Of a stretch of 64,000 nt of DNA, positions 1 through 11,129 are shown piece after piece; positions within the stretch are counted from its first letter, which is position 1, and every line of letters begins with the position of its first letter. The notes below the pieces were generated by a model, which saw nothing but the letters and a program-made list of their open reading frames with translations, was not told where the DNA came from and ran no database searches. The translations under genes were made by a program, and so were the position numbers. The DNA is from Brachionus rotundiformis (Eukaryota > Rotifera > Eurotatoria > Ploima > Brachionidae), in the NCBI GenBank assembly GCA_016802295.1, contig JAESIW010000115.1, positions 1,396,627 to 1,460,626 on the forward strand, read 5' to 3'.

Positions 1-925
1 ATTATAAAATAGTCATATTATTTAAAATCACCTGCTAACTATATCTTATCAAATAGAATACCGATTCATAAAGCACATGATTTTTTTTAAATATTTGAAT
101 ATCTATGCTTTTTTAAAAAGTTTTCTAATATTAACCAAACTCATTAAGAAAATTTTTCTAAGGCTTTAAGTATAAAGACTATAATACTATAACTTCAATT
201 TGTTCAATTAAATTTTTATATTATATTTTTACCCGTATTAAAAGTTAACAAGTTAACTCTCAAGTTAGAATGAATTTAAGTTTTAGTTTTATCATTTTAA
301 ATAATTTTTTTTAAAATAAAATTTAATGATTATCACTTTTATATCGTTTAAAAATTAATTTATTAAATAATATATAATTAAGACGCGTTGCTGCATAGCA
401 ATTTCGAGGGTCTTATTAGAATCTAATCAGAAAACTTTTGACTGATTAAAAAAATCTACTTGAGAGCGCTTGGAACTTGCAAAAAAGTTGCTTATTTCTT
501 CAGCAATTAGAGCATAAAAAAATTGGTCATCTTGGTATTTGCCATAGAAAAAAAAAATTTTCTTTTATTTTCCATCAGGACAGTCAGTCTTTGTATAATG
601 TATTATTAAAAAAATTCTTTCCGATAATTCGAAACTAATACGCCGGATAAAAATCCAAATAAACATATTTAAGCCAAGCTTATTATTGTATTATATAAAT
701 GAATTATAAAAAGGAGCTAATCGAACAAAAAAAAATTATTTTTTAATTAATGCTTGGCAAGAGTGTTTTAAATTGTCATCAAAATTTCTTTTAAAAAAAC
801 TTAATTCATTCAAGAATAAAATTGAAATTATTTTTCTTCTGGAAAAGAGATGTATAATATGTAAAGACAAAATGAAATAAGACCTTATATCAGAATGTAA
901 TTATTTAAATCTTATTAATCGTTTA
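1..925. other. AT-rich non-genic DNA
   Basis: No ORF, RNA gene or clear repeat is visible. A 25-base string beginning TGAAATAAGACC at 873-897 recurs at 1847-1871 and brackets the IQCH partial copy that follows. A slightly less AT-rich patch near 383-540 has no recognisable coding potential. Confidence 0.6.
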
Positions 926-1848
926 ATAATTTAAAATTTTCAAACTTAACACTGAAAGGGACGATTAAACTAATTAATAAATTTGAATATTTAGTTTCCT
1001 TTTTAATGATTACTGCTGAAACTATCTCATCATAAGTTAAGTTTTTTTAATGTCGTATTTCTTTTCTTGTAAGCATTTAAATGTCATACCCATTCTTTAA
1101 AATGCTAACTATTAATTAATAAAAATATGATTAAAGCTAATTAATTAACTTATAGACACACAATATGGCTTTGTCGACCATTTTAAAATACAGTCCTAAA
1201 GCCCTTGAAAGGTAAAATCTAAGGTTTTTTAAATGTTTTTTCTGTATCATTTTTTTAAGGATTAAAAATTTAATAAAAGGCAGAGATGCATATATTATAC
1301 CAGGTATAATGAACCATGACGATCTTCACGTAGCAGACGTTTTAAATATTCCCATATTAGGTAATTAATGAATTAAGATTTTAATCAAGCTTTAATCAAG
1401 ATAAAAAGGATCTGAACCTCAAATAGCTAATTTGTACTCAACCAAATCTGGCTCAAAGCGCATATTTCAAAGTGCTGAAATTTCAATTCCGTTTGGTGAA
1501 TACGATATTTACAATAAGGATCAATTGTATGAAACTTTAGCCCAAGCGATTACCCAAAATTTGACGGTTCAAAGATGGTTATTCAAGCTAGATGACGAAG
1601 TAGATGGTCGTGGATCCGCGTTTTGTGATATCACTCACTTATCTTGCTACCAATCAGCTCTAAAAGAAATGATAAAATTTGGAGACAAATGGAGCAAAAG
1701 ATGGGCTCATGTAACAAATTAAGTTAGGATAACTTTTTTTTTAAATTATTATTTTTAAGGAACCAACTTATGTAAAAATTTTGGAAGAAATTCCTGAATT
1801 ATTAGAAAAACATGCTCGCCCGGTCAATCCCGAAGCTTATGTAAATTG
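926..1848 (+). pseudogene. Truncated genomic copy of IQCH exons 12-15
   Basis: This 923-base block matches 7235-8157 at a constant offset of 6309; I saw no mismatch by eye, introns included. It carries the end of IQCH intron 11, exons 12, 13 and 14 and the first 89 bases of exon 15. It has no upstream exons, and an in-frame TGA forms at the right junction (1846-1848), so it cannot make IQCH. Because the introns are kept, it is a DNA-level duplication and not a retrocopy. A 25-base direct repeat (873-897 and 1847-1871) brackets the block, with about 28 bases of extra sequence on the left. The identity implies a very recent event or an assembly artefact. Confidence 0.9.
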
Positions 1849-1871
1849 AAATAAGACCTTATATCAGAATG

Positions 1872-2518
1872 AAAAAAAAAATTTTTAATCGATCAAATTT
1901 ATTATGACCAATATTCTAAAGCAATATTTTATTTAATCGATAGAAAACTTATATTAGTCTTAAACTAGGGTTCGACCCAAAATGATAAACAAAAATTTTT
2001 AGATAAATTTTTTCCTTTTAATTACTTTTTTCAAGCATTCTAAAAAAGTCTTGGAAATTTTTTTTAATGAATAAAACTGACTAGAGTTTTGAGTTTTATT
2101 TTAGAGATCAATAATAATAGAATGTTAATGTAATTAAAATCTTCAATTAAATATACCATTCAGTACAAAAAGTACTAAAAGTGAAGGAGTCTTGGTATCA
2201 AAAAATTCCAAAAAATTCAAAATGCCATTTGATTTGAAACATAATAAAATCATCCTAAACTATAGACGGTTGTTAAAAGCTTAAATATCGGACATCCCCA
2301 TATATTTAACATAATACAAGATGGTTAAAAAACAATGCCAAGAAAAATCATCTTTTATCGCATAATTATACTACAAAAGTATTTGTAGCAAAAAACTTTA
2401 AATTTATATTCAAAACCTTAAATAGACTTGGATTGTTGGTAATTGAATATTCAGAATGATAGTTAAAAGCTTTAGAAAATTTAATAATATTATTAAATAT
2501 TAACTTTTTTAATATTAA
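1872..2518. other. AT-rich non-genic DNA
   Basis: Nothing beyond very AT-rich sequence is visible. The open frame on the minus strand that reaches into 2557 is low complexity and overlaps the inverted repeat of the MITE, so it is not called. Confidence 0.6.
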
Positions 2519-2524
2519 ATATCT

Positions 2525-2883
2525 TGGGGGTTGTGAAGTTGGTTTCAATTCGATCATTTCAATTCAGAAAAATTTGAATAACTTTTTTACTAAAAGAGAT
2601 AATTTAGTTCTATAAAATGCTCAATTATAAGCAAATTTGCTTAAATCAGTAAAATAAGTCTGCAAAATACTCTGCAACATTATGCATTTTGCACGCCATT
2701 AAAAAGTATTCAAATCAATTGTGCACTTACTTTGCAGAGTTTTTGCAGACATATATTTTCAGATTAAGCAAAGTTGCTTAAACATTAAGCATTTTACAGA
2801 ACTTAATTATTCCTTATAGTAAAAAAGTTATTCAAATTTTTCTGAATTGAAACGATCGAATTGAAAAGAACTTCACAGCCCCA
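2525..2883. mobile_element. MITE with long terminal inverted repeats
   Basis: The left arm starts TGGGGGTTGTGAAGTT and the right arm, reverse complemented, starts TGGGGCTGTGAAGTT. The arms stay similar for roughly 100 bases, including the shared string TTCAATTCAGAAAAATTTG, with scattered mismatches. Both ends are followed by ATATCT (2519-2524 and 2884-2889), and possibly more, giving a 6-8 base target-site duplication. There is no coding capacity. Long arms, small size and a short target duplication fit a non-autonomous DNA transposon, perhaps hAT-related if the duplication is 8 bases. Confidence 0.75.
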
Positions 2884-2889
2884 ATATCT

Positions 2890-4043
2890 TGGAATAAAAC
2901 TCCTTGTCAATTTAAATATTACACTTTAATTTTTTTCAGAATGATTTTTCATATTTTTTAATTAACTTCTTGCTGAGCATAATAATAAACATGGAATAGA
3001 TTTACGATGGTAATTTATTGATTAAAAAACATGATAAAACCAATATGCTAATATTTTTTACATACTTTGAATAAATTTAAAGGATTAAGTTTTTACAGAA
3101 ATTTTTAGATTAGTATAAATTGAATGTATTAATGAGTTTAAAAACAAATTTTTACATATTTGTTTTAAATTCTATAGAAATTATGTCTAAAAATTTCCTA
3201 AATTTAGCAACCTGGCTTGAATTTTTTAACTATTCAAATTTTTAAATAATTTAAGTAATAAAAGTACATCGAATTTTAAACTTGGATTCAATTAAAGTTA
3301 AAATAAATAAACAAAAATAAAAACTTTTTTTATCAGATAGGCCAAAAACATTTAAAAAAAATTAGCTCAATTCTAAAAGCTATCAATTAGAGTCTAACAA
3401 AAATTTCTAAATAATATTTTTATAAGATTGCTCAAATCGAATTACTTAAAAATAAATCAAAAGGACTCATTGTTTAAATTTGAATCGTATTTTTTATTTT
3501 CAGACAGCACTTTTATAAATTAATTTTTTTTATAAAATTAATAATCTGATGGGCACTGAAAATTTAAAATTGATAAATTTAAAGGATAATGTAGAAAAAT
3601 TTAACAAACAAACTTATTAAATATTGTTTTTTTGGATTTTAAGAGATTTTAATGAGTTTTACATAATCAATAATATTAAGTTTCTTCTTATTCCTTCAAA
3701 TCACTTCACAAATCCTGTAATTAAAAAATTTTATAATCAAAAAAAAAGTTTACACATACGGAGGCCAAATATATGAGTTGCTAACGATATAATTATAATA
3801 GCATAATAGTCTACCTTTGATTTTAAATTAAATAAAATATTAAACTATTAATAAAATAAAAATTTATTTGAATTTAAAATTCTCTAGCTGTTTTTTTTCA
3901 TAATAATTGCCAGATCGAGAATAAAAATTACCACATTTATTTATTTATAAAAATATTTAACTTTTAATTTATTCTGTAAATGCATTTTTTATTTAAATAT
4001 TTTTAGCTTAAACGAAATTAAAATTAAGATTTAATAAAATTAA
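2890..4043. other. AT-rich intergenic DNA upstream of IQCH
   Basis: No gene or clear repeat is visible. This stretch should hold the IQCH promoter and 5' UTR, but no core promoter element can be separated from the AT-rich background. Confidence 0.5.
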
Positions 4044-7000
4044 ATGATGGGCACACTTGCCGAGTTTAAAAATGAAGAAATTGGTGATCTTTTGTTACGG
4101 GTAAATAAATCAAATTAATTTTTAATCAAGTTAGCTTATTTATTTTTTAGGTTCAAGATGAAATAAAGCATTTAAAGAACATGGTAGCTCAAGATGGTCC
4201 AAAAATTGACATTAATGCTCTTCAAGCAAGCTTAACAAAAGCTGAGCAAGAATTAAAAGTAATAATTTATTTTTATTTAATTGAAAAGTATTGATTAACT
4301 CTATTTGAAAGCAAAAATCAGATTATTACATAAACCAATTGAACAGTCAAGTAAAAATCATTCCAAGCTCAAAAGATAAAGATGAAAACTTGGTTGCGGC
4401 TAATTTTGGAGCTACCATTGAAAATATATGGGATGTTTCCAGCAAAAATAAGAAAACAGAGAGCGCTATTAGAAGACAGCTTGAGTCTCGTTCAATGTCA
4501 AATATGAACCCAAAGTAGATTGGTTTATATGGGATTTTTATATAATTTATTTTTCTAATTAAGCCAAGAACTTTCTCAAATGGGAGTGGTTGCTAAAAAA
4601 AGCTTCGAAGACGACCACGTAATTGAAGAGGTGCACGAATTAAGAGGACCCAAATACACTCCTTTTAGTCTTTCCCCTGGACAACAGGTAAAGATGGTGA
4701 TTTTTTTATACCTTAGGTAAATCTACCTTATTAAGGTCAAAGCTACAAGGGACACTAAATTTTTATTCAATCCAGAAAATCCGAAAAATAGAGAGGCCCT
4801 AAATGAAAATTATAGCATTCAGCTTCCACTGATTGACAAAAAAAAATCAGTCAAAGTAAAAATAAAAATAGATAATTTTGCAGACAAATTTAATTATTGT
4901 GTTACCAAAAGGTTCAGACACATGTTATTACAGGAAGTACAGTAGAACATTTAGCAACACTTCCCTTAAACTATAAACGAAATCCCACTGTAAAATATTA
5001 AATTTAGATATAAAAATCAAAAATATATAAAAATGGTATTCTATTTTAAAGTTGGTTCCACCTCCAGTAAGTGAACTAGAAGCCACCCGCGGCCTATTGA
5101 GCCTCATTCAAAGAGGCTTGATACCTGACCATGCAAAAATTTCATTCGAACAATTTCCCATCGCTACCAAGTCAATTCAGCCAAAGCCTAAACAGAGACA
5201 ACAAGTGCCAAATTATAAAGACAAGAGACCACCAACAGGTAAAAACTTTGAAAATTAATTTACTCAACTTCAATAAACACCAAAATTAGAACACATATAC
5301 AGACTTGATCCGAATTATATCATAAACCGAAACAAACAGAATTACTTGGAATCGAGAGAAAGTACTGAATTTAATGAGTTAAAACAATTAAAGTCGGCCA
5401 AGTCCAAGACTAGCTCAGCCTCGAATAGAATCTCGACTGCCAACAAATCTCAGAAAGAAGCTGACCAGCGTATTCTAGTAATTGTTAAATATAGATTTAA
5501 TTTATCTATTATAAAATGGTTAAATAGCGTCCACCAACCACTCCAATGAATAATTTGCAACTACAAGCTTTTGATTCAATAAAATACGCTCATAAATTTT
5601 TGATTCAGAATGGTCGGGTCCGGGTCGATATGCCCGAGTATTCTCAATTTAAATTGAGTTTTATATTAAGATGGGGAAGTATTGTCACAATTATAAAATA
5701 TTTGGAAGATCTTTGCCAAACATATACAGTCCCAGTTGGATATTTAGATGGTCAAAAGTATTTGTCTGACACAAAATTTATTGGAAATTACATATTTTTT
5801 TGAAAGAGTTTCCGAGTTGTCAAGATGTGTTGACATGGATTTGAAGCCCAGTTTGGAAGAGTTGTTGGACACGTTCATAAATAAAGAAGAAGTAGAGAGC
5901 ATAGTTCGCTCACCTGGTCAAATTTTTAAGCGCAAAGGCGGCCTTAATTTGGCAGCTGTAAAAATCCAATGTGCTTGGAGACGCTTCCGGGATAGGAGAG
6001 CATATTTGGCTTACCGTAAGAGAAAGTGGGCGGCTGGCGTTATTGCACTAACGTGGTTGACTTATGTCAAAATGAGCAAGGCTAGGGAAAAATTAAGAGT
6101 AACGCGTAAAAAACAACTAGACAATTTTAAAAAGCGTCAGCAAGAATTCACCAAAGATTGGTCAAGGGTTAAAAATTCCAAGCGTATTATTGTACACATT
6201 CCCTCGCTTGGATTTCCAGAAGCCATACGAGCCAAAATGCATGATTTACAAGTAAGGGAGAATTATCAAATGCCAAGAATATGTGACATAGCAGGTTTTT
6301 TTCTTTAATCTTGTTTAAATTAAAAAAGATAATTTTCTTTATTTATAAAGACGAAAATGTTGATGTTATTTATGTTTCACCAATTGCCATAACCGAGGAG
6401 ACTCTTCAATATTATCTCAAGCTTTTCGGGCTCAAAAAAGCCATTGATACTGGTGATTCAAAAGATGTAATTGACTTGACTTCAAGATACAAAATTGTCA
6501 TACCTGAAGCTCTTAATAGTTTTCCGGTATTCAATTGTTTTAAATTTATATTTATTTCTTCATTTACAATCTTAATTATTGTCAAATCTTATAATCTTTA
6601 TATTAATTTTTTAAAAATAACTCTGTTGACTTGCTGTTGGTAGCTAGACTCCTTGCATCCAAGTTTAAATTTTTATTCTATTCAAAACTCTTATTATTGA
6701 CCTTGATTCAGAATGATTTATCCTGGAAGTTTTCCCAACATAATTAGTGGTTACTGGATAAAATTCGAGTCAAAACTTAGAATGAAATTTCTATACTCAA
6801 TCAAAATATAAATTTGTTTAAAGTCTTGATTAAATGTTCTTTGCAGAAAAATGCTTATAAATGTTTGTATTAGATATATAAAATGATACTTTAAAAGAAA
6901 GTTATCCTTTCTTCGAAGTCTCGATATTTTTGGTGGATAATTTTTTTAAATCCTAACTGATTAAATAATTTGGCCTAAAATTTAAGATTCCTTATTGACA

Positions 7001-9164
7001 ATCTCTAAATATTATTAAAATTTTATATTTTTAGATTGATCTAAGAAAAAGTATTTATATTTCTTAAGTGCTCAATCTAAGATCAGAGAAATCCTAAATT
7101 TATTCTCTTTCAGGTGTAATTCTTCCAAGATTTTTTGGTTACATCCATAGTGGAATTTTTTAACTTAATTTAATTTAAATATATCTAATTTTCAGGTTAT
7201 TTTTGTTTATTTGAATGGGAATCTAATATAATATATAATTTAAAATTTTCAAACTTAACACTGAAAGGGACGATTAAACTAATTAATAAATTTGAATATT
7301 TAGTTTCCTTTTTAATGATTACTGCTGAAACTATCTCATCATAAGTTAAGTTTTTTTAATGTCGTATTTCTTTTCTTGTAAGCATTTAAATGTCATACCC
7401 ATTCTTTAAAATGCTAACTATTAATTAATAAAAATATGATTAAAGCTAATTAATTAACTTATAGACACACAATATGGCTTTGTCGACCATTTTAAAATAC
7501 AGTCCTAAAGCCCTTGAAAGGTAAAATCTAAGGTTTTTTAAATGTTTTTTCTGTATCATTTTTTTAAGGATTAAAAATTTAATAAAAGGCAGAGATGCAT
7601 ATATTATACCAGGTATAATGAACCATGACGATCTTCACGTAGCAGACGTTTTAAATATTCCCATATTAGGTAATTAATGAATTAAGATTTTAATCAAGCT
7701 TTAATCAAGATAAAAAGGATCTGAACCTCAAATAGCTAATTTGTACTCAACCAAATCTGGCTCAAAGCGCATATTTCAAAGTGCTGAAATTTCAATTCCG
7801 TTTGGTGAATACGATATTTACAATAAGGATCAATTGTATGAAACTTTAGCCCAAGCGATTACCCAAAATTTGACGGTTCAAAGATGGTTATTCAAGCTAG
7901 ATGACGAAGTAGATGGTCGTGGATCCGCGTTTTGTGATATCACTCACTTATCTTGCTACCAATCAGCTCTAAAAGAAATGATAAAATTTGGAGACAAATG
8001 GAGCAAAAGATGGGCTCATGTAACAAATTAAGTTAGGATAACTTTTTTTTTAAATTATTATTTTTAAGGAACCAACTTATGTAAAAATTTTGGAAGAAAT
8101 TCCTGAATTATTAGAAAAACATGCTCGCCCGGTCAATCCCGAAGCTTATGTAAATTGGGATGATTTTTTAAAAAGTTTTATTGCTCAAGGTGGTGTTTTG
8201 GAAGCTCATCCTCCAAGTGATAGCATTACTTCCTTAACAGTTAGTATGCTGATCGAGCCCGATTCGACAGTAAAAATACTCACCAGTGGTGATCATTTGC
8301 ATGCCGAGTCTCAATACTCTTGCTGGGGTTATACATATCCACAAACATCTGCTGAACCAAGTTTGATAAATGAAGCTTGCCTAAAAATAGCCAACGCTTG
8401 TACAAAAAGAAATATAATGGGCTTCGTGAATGTGGATTTTTTAACATATATTGATGCTAAAACTGATGAACAAGTTCTATGGGCTGTCGATCTTAATTTG
8501 TACTATTCAAACATTATTTCATTAAGTTCATTAATTGTCTATTTGACCAATGGTAAATTCGATCCTGAATATCATACTTTCGAGGTCTTACCAAACATTG
8601 ACAGTAATTCGAAAAGAAATCGAAAGAGAACTCATTCTGATGAGGTAATTATAAACCAAATTAGTTTTTCCAAAAAGTATTTAATAAATATTGACTATTA
8701 ATATTTTCAATAAAAATAAAATATAAATTTATATATATTTTTTTAATATAATTTTAGGAAAGTAACTTCAGGTATGCTTGTATTAGTAATAAGCTACATC
8801 ATTCAAATTTGTCGGTGATTCATTACAGTGTATTTTTCCAAACTTGTCGAGCTCTTGGAATCGGATATGATATTAAGGTAAATAATATTCAAAAAAAATA
8901 AACAAGACTATTTTAATATATTTTAAGGAGAAGCAAGGCAGCATCTTTACATTAATAGATAGTCTCAATCATGAAAATATGGGCTTAATTACAATAACAG
9001 ATAATTTACAAATATCAATGCAGCATTTCAGTCAAAATTTAGTATCTTTACATCATGAGATTTCATCCGAAAATATGCAAGGAAAAACAAATTTTCTAAT
9101 AGCTTCCCAAGAAATACAAAAAGTTTTGGAATCAGCAGCAGAAGAAGAAGAGCAGTCTGCTTAA
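4044..9164 (+). CDS. IQCH: IQ motif-containing protein H
   Basis: Seventeen exons join in a consistent frame into about 1114 residues, close to vertebrate IQCH: 4044-4100, 4151-4258, 4312-4514, 4564-4687, 4736-4855, 4918-4989, 5052-5238, 5290-5477, 5528-5757, 5807-6294, 6351-6526, 7465-7520, 7569-7669, 7718-8019, 8069-8644, 8758-8877, 8928-9164. Exon 10 carries the IQ motif (AVKIQCAWRRFRDRRA), the expected calmodulin-binding helix, followed by the conserved IIVHIPSLGFPEAIR block. Exons 11-14 carry the ATP-grasp-like region with KYSPKALERIKNLI and NIPILGSEP. The last exons carry the ALGIGYD block. Vertebrate IQCH is testis-enriched and linked to sperm and ciliary function. Introns are 48-113 bases except intron 11 (938 bases). 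AATAAA lies at 9173-9178. An almost full-length piece of exons 12-15 is copied at 926-1848. Confidence 0.92.
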
Positions 9165-9695
9165 TTATGTTAAATAAAAATTTAATAATAAAAAAATATT
9201 TTGCTTTTTATTTTAAGTTTATTATCTTTAATAAATTTTAGTAAATATTATTTTGTTTAAATTATTCACAAGTATTTTTATTAAATAATTTTCAGCTCTA
9301 CAATTGATTCACTTGAGTAAAAATCTTGTTCATGTTAAAAAATTTTAAATGAGGTTAGGAAGATTTTAGATAGGTCAAAATTTAAAGTAACTGCCTTTTT
9401 TTTACTTTGATGTTTAATTGATTTATTGATATATAAATAAAAGATAAATTGATCATCCAAAAGCGTTCGAATTATCCAACAGTTCATCAGCTTGAAGGAT
9501 ACTTAGAGTGATAATTTTTTAAATTAGGCTAAATTCAAAAATCAACAAAATTTTAAAAAATACTTTTTAATTCAATAAAAAAAATTGCTTAATGAAAAAC
9601 TTAATTTTTAAATTAATTATTATTTATTTTGTAATAGAAAATTTATAATTGAATAAATTGGAAATTTTTTATCTTTTGATTTATAAGTTTAATGT
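9165..9695. other. Intergenic DNA with IQCH poly(A) signal
   Basis: AATAAA at 9173-9178 just after the IQCH stop is the likely polyadenylation signal. The rest is AT-rich with no gene seen. Confidence 0.5.
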
Positions 9696-10170
9696 CACCC
9701 TCCTCTTTTTTCAACCGGGCTTGGGACCGGCTTTGGCAGAGTTATGACGGCGTCTTTCCCTAAGAAGCCAGTGGGACGTTCATCGTAAACAGCGCCACTC
9801 ATCCGAGCACTCAATGGCTGCGAACTCGACAACTATTTAGACTAGCTTGGAACCACAAACCAAGCGACTTCTCTCTCAGTCGAGATAAAGTCTTAACTTA
9901 AGGCTTCCAAAGTTACGTCTACCTGCAGAGGGTCAGCTGTACAGCAGATTCTCGCTCCTTTCGGATTCTATACTGGGAGATGGTCGAAGCCAGCGGCGCC
10001 CTCATACGACAAGACTAGGACAAAGACCCGTAGGCCTATGTACCCGCCATACAGCTCTTCTGCAGACTACGTGAAAGACCACATGCACATACGATGCATG
10101 TGGCTGCCACCACCCTCCTCTTTTTTCATCAGGGCTTGGGACCTGCGGATCGGCAGAGTTATGGTGACTG
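9696..10170 (-). repeat. GC-richer interspersed repeat with a terminal direct repeat
   Basis: Base composition rises sharply against the flanks. A motif of about 55-60 bases beginning CACCCTCCTCTTTTTTCA and continuing GGCTTGGGACC...GGCAGAGTTATG occurs at 9696-9750 and again at 10111-10170, 415 bases apart. The two copies differ at several places. The reverse strand reads CTCTGCC...GGTCCCAAGCCC...GAGGAGGGTG, which resembles repetitive 3' ends of invertebrate non-LTR retrotransposons; that comparison is from memory. No intact protein is encoded; the open frame at 10094-10285 is incidental. Confidence 0.6.
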
Positions 10171-10593
10171 CTTTTTGATTCAATTTTTTTTAATTAAAAA
10201 TTTTTTATTTCGAAAAATGAAAGGAACACTTTCAAAATCACATCCTATTTATACCCTTTTGTTCCACGCGATTCATAACAACTAATTTAACCAATTTAAC
10301 TAATTTATTTAATTTTTTTAAATTTTAAAAAAAAATGTAAAATTGATTGATTCAAATTTGCTGAGTTTTGTTTTTTGAGTAAACATAATAATAATGACGA
10401 AAAATATTACCATATATTTTTAATACTATTCCAGTAATTCAGATTTGGATATGATCAAAATGTGGTTTTGAAAAAGGCAGTCTTATTTTAGATGGCCAAT
10501 TTATTAAATTTACAATGATGATAACGAAGTACCTCTCTTGTTAAAGTTACCACAGACTTTGGCTTTTATTCAACCTATAATTAAAAAATTTTA

Positions 10594-11052
10594 GAATTCT
10601 TTGATTATGTTCAAGAGTATTATGTTGGTAGACTGGAACAGACGAAAGTTGGTAGAGGGAGAGGCGTAAAATATATCTCAACTTATAAAGTTCATTCAAG
10701 AATTAATGAATGTATACCCAGAACTAATAATTTTGTAGAGTCTTGGCATAATGCTTTCTCAGTAAGTTATTTGAATACTTAACACTGTTTCACTTGCTGT
10801 AATTTTCTTTAGAATATGTTGGACAAACATCGACTTCTTTATTCTCTTATAGAATCGTTTAAAAATGAACAAAATCGAGTTGAACGTGAACTGGTACGCT
10901 TAAGAACTGGTATTGCTTACAAAGGGGGACCTAAATATATGCTTTTGGATGATAGAATCAAGTGTATGCTAGGTCAATATAGCAAGGAAAATTTAGAAGA
11001 TACTGTTCGCAATTTAAGTTTAATATTGAAATATTCAATGGACATTTTTTGA
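10594..11052 (+). pseudogene. MULE-type transposase C-terminal relic
   Basis: Two blocks join across a clean 56-base intron (10759-10814). The first reads RINECIPRTNNFVESWHNAF and the second, 10815-11052, continues with LIESFKNEQNRVERELVRL and ends at a stop. The NNFVESWHNAF motif followed by a helical 'LIESFKNEQ' segment is typical of the end of the MULE transposase domain and of FLYWCH-linked MULE-derived genes. The catalytic core is not found upstream, so this is a remnant or one piece of a domesticated gene. A MULE match is knowledge of the family; loss of function is inference. Confidence 0.6.
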
Positions 11053-11129
11053 TTCACAAAAACTGATTTTTTTAAGTATCAATTAGTATCAATTAGTAAT
11101 TTTAGGTTTAGCCATTTTGATTTTAGCTA

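Noticed and set aside
1432..1722. Short open frame upstream of IQCH that looks like a separate gene.
   Set aside because: It is identical to IQCH exon 14 and part of the truncated copy, with no start codon or other exons.
5748..6308. Separate ORF starting at 5748 as its own gene.
   Set aside because: It is IQCH exon 10 plus intron read-through; the 49-base intron at 5758-5806 joins it to the upstream exon in frame.
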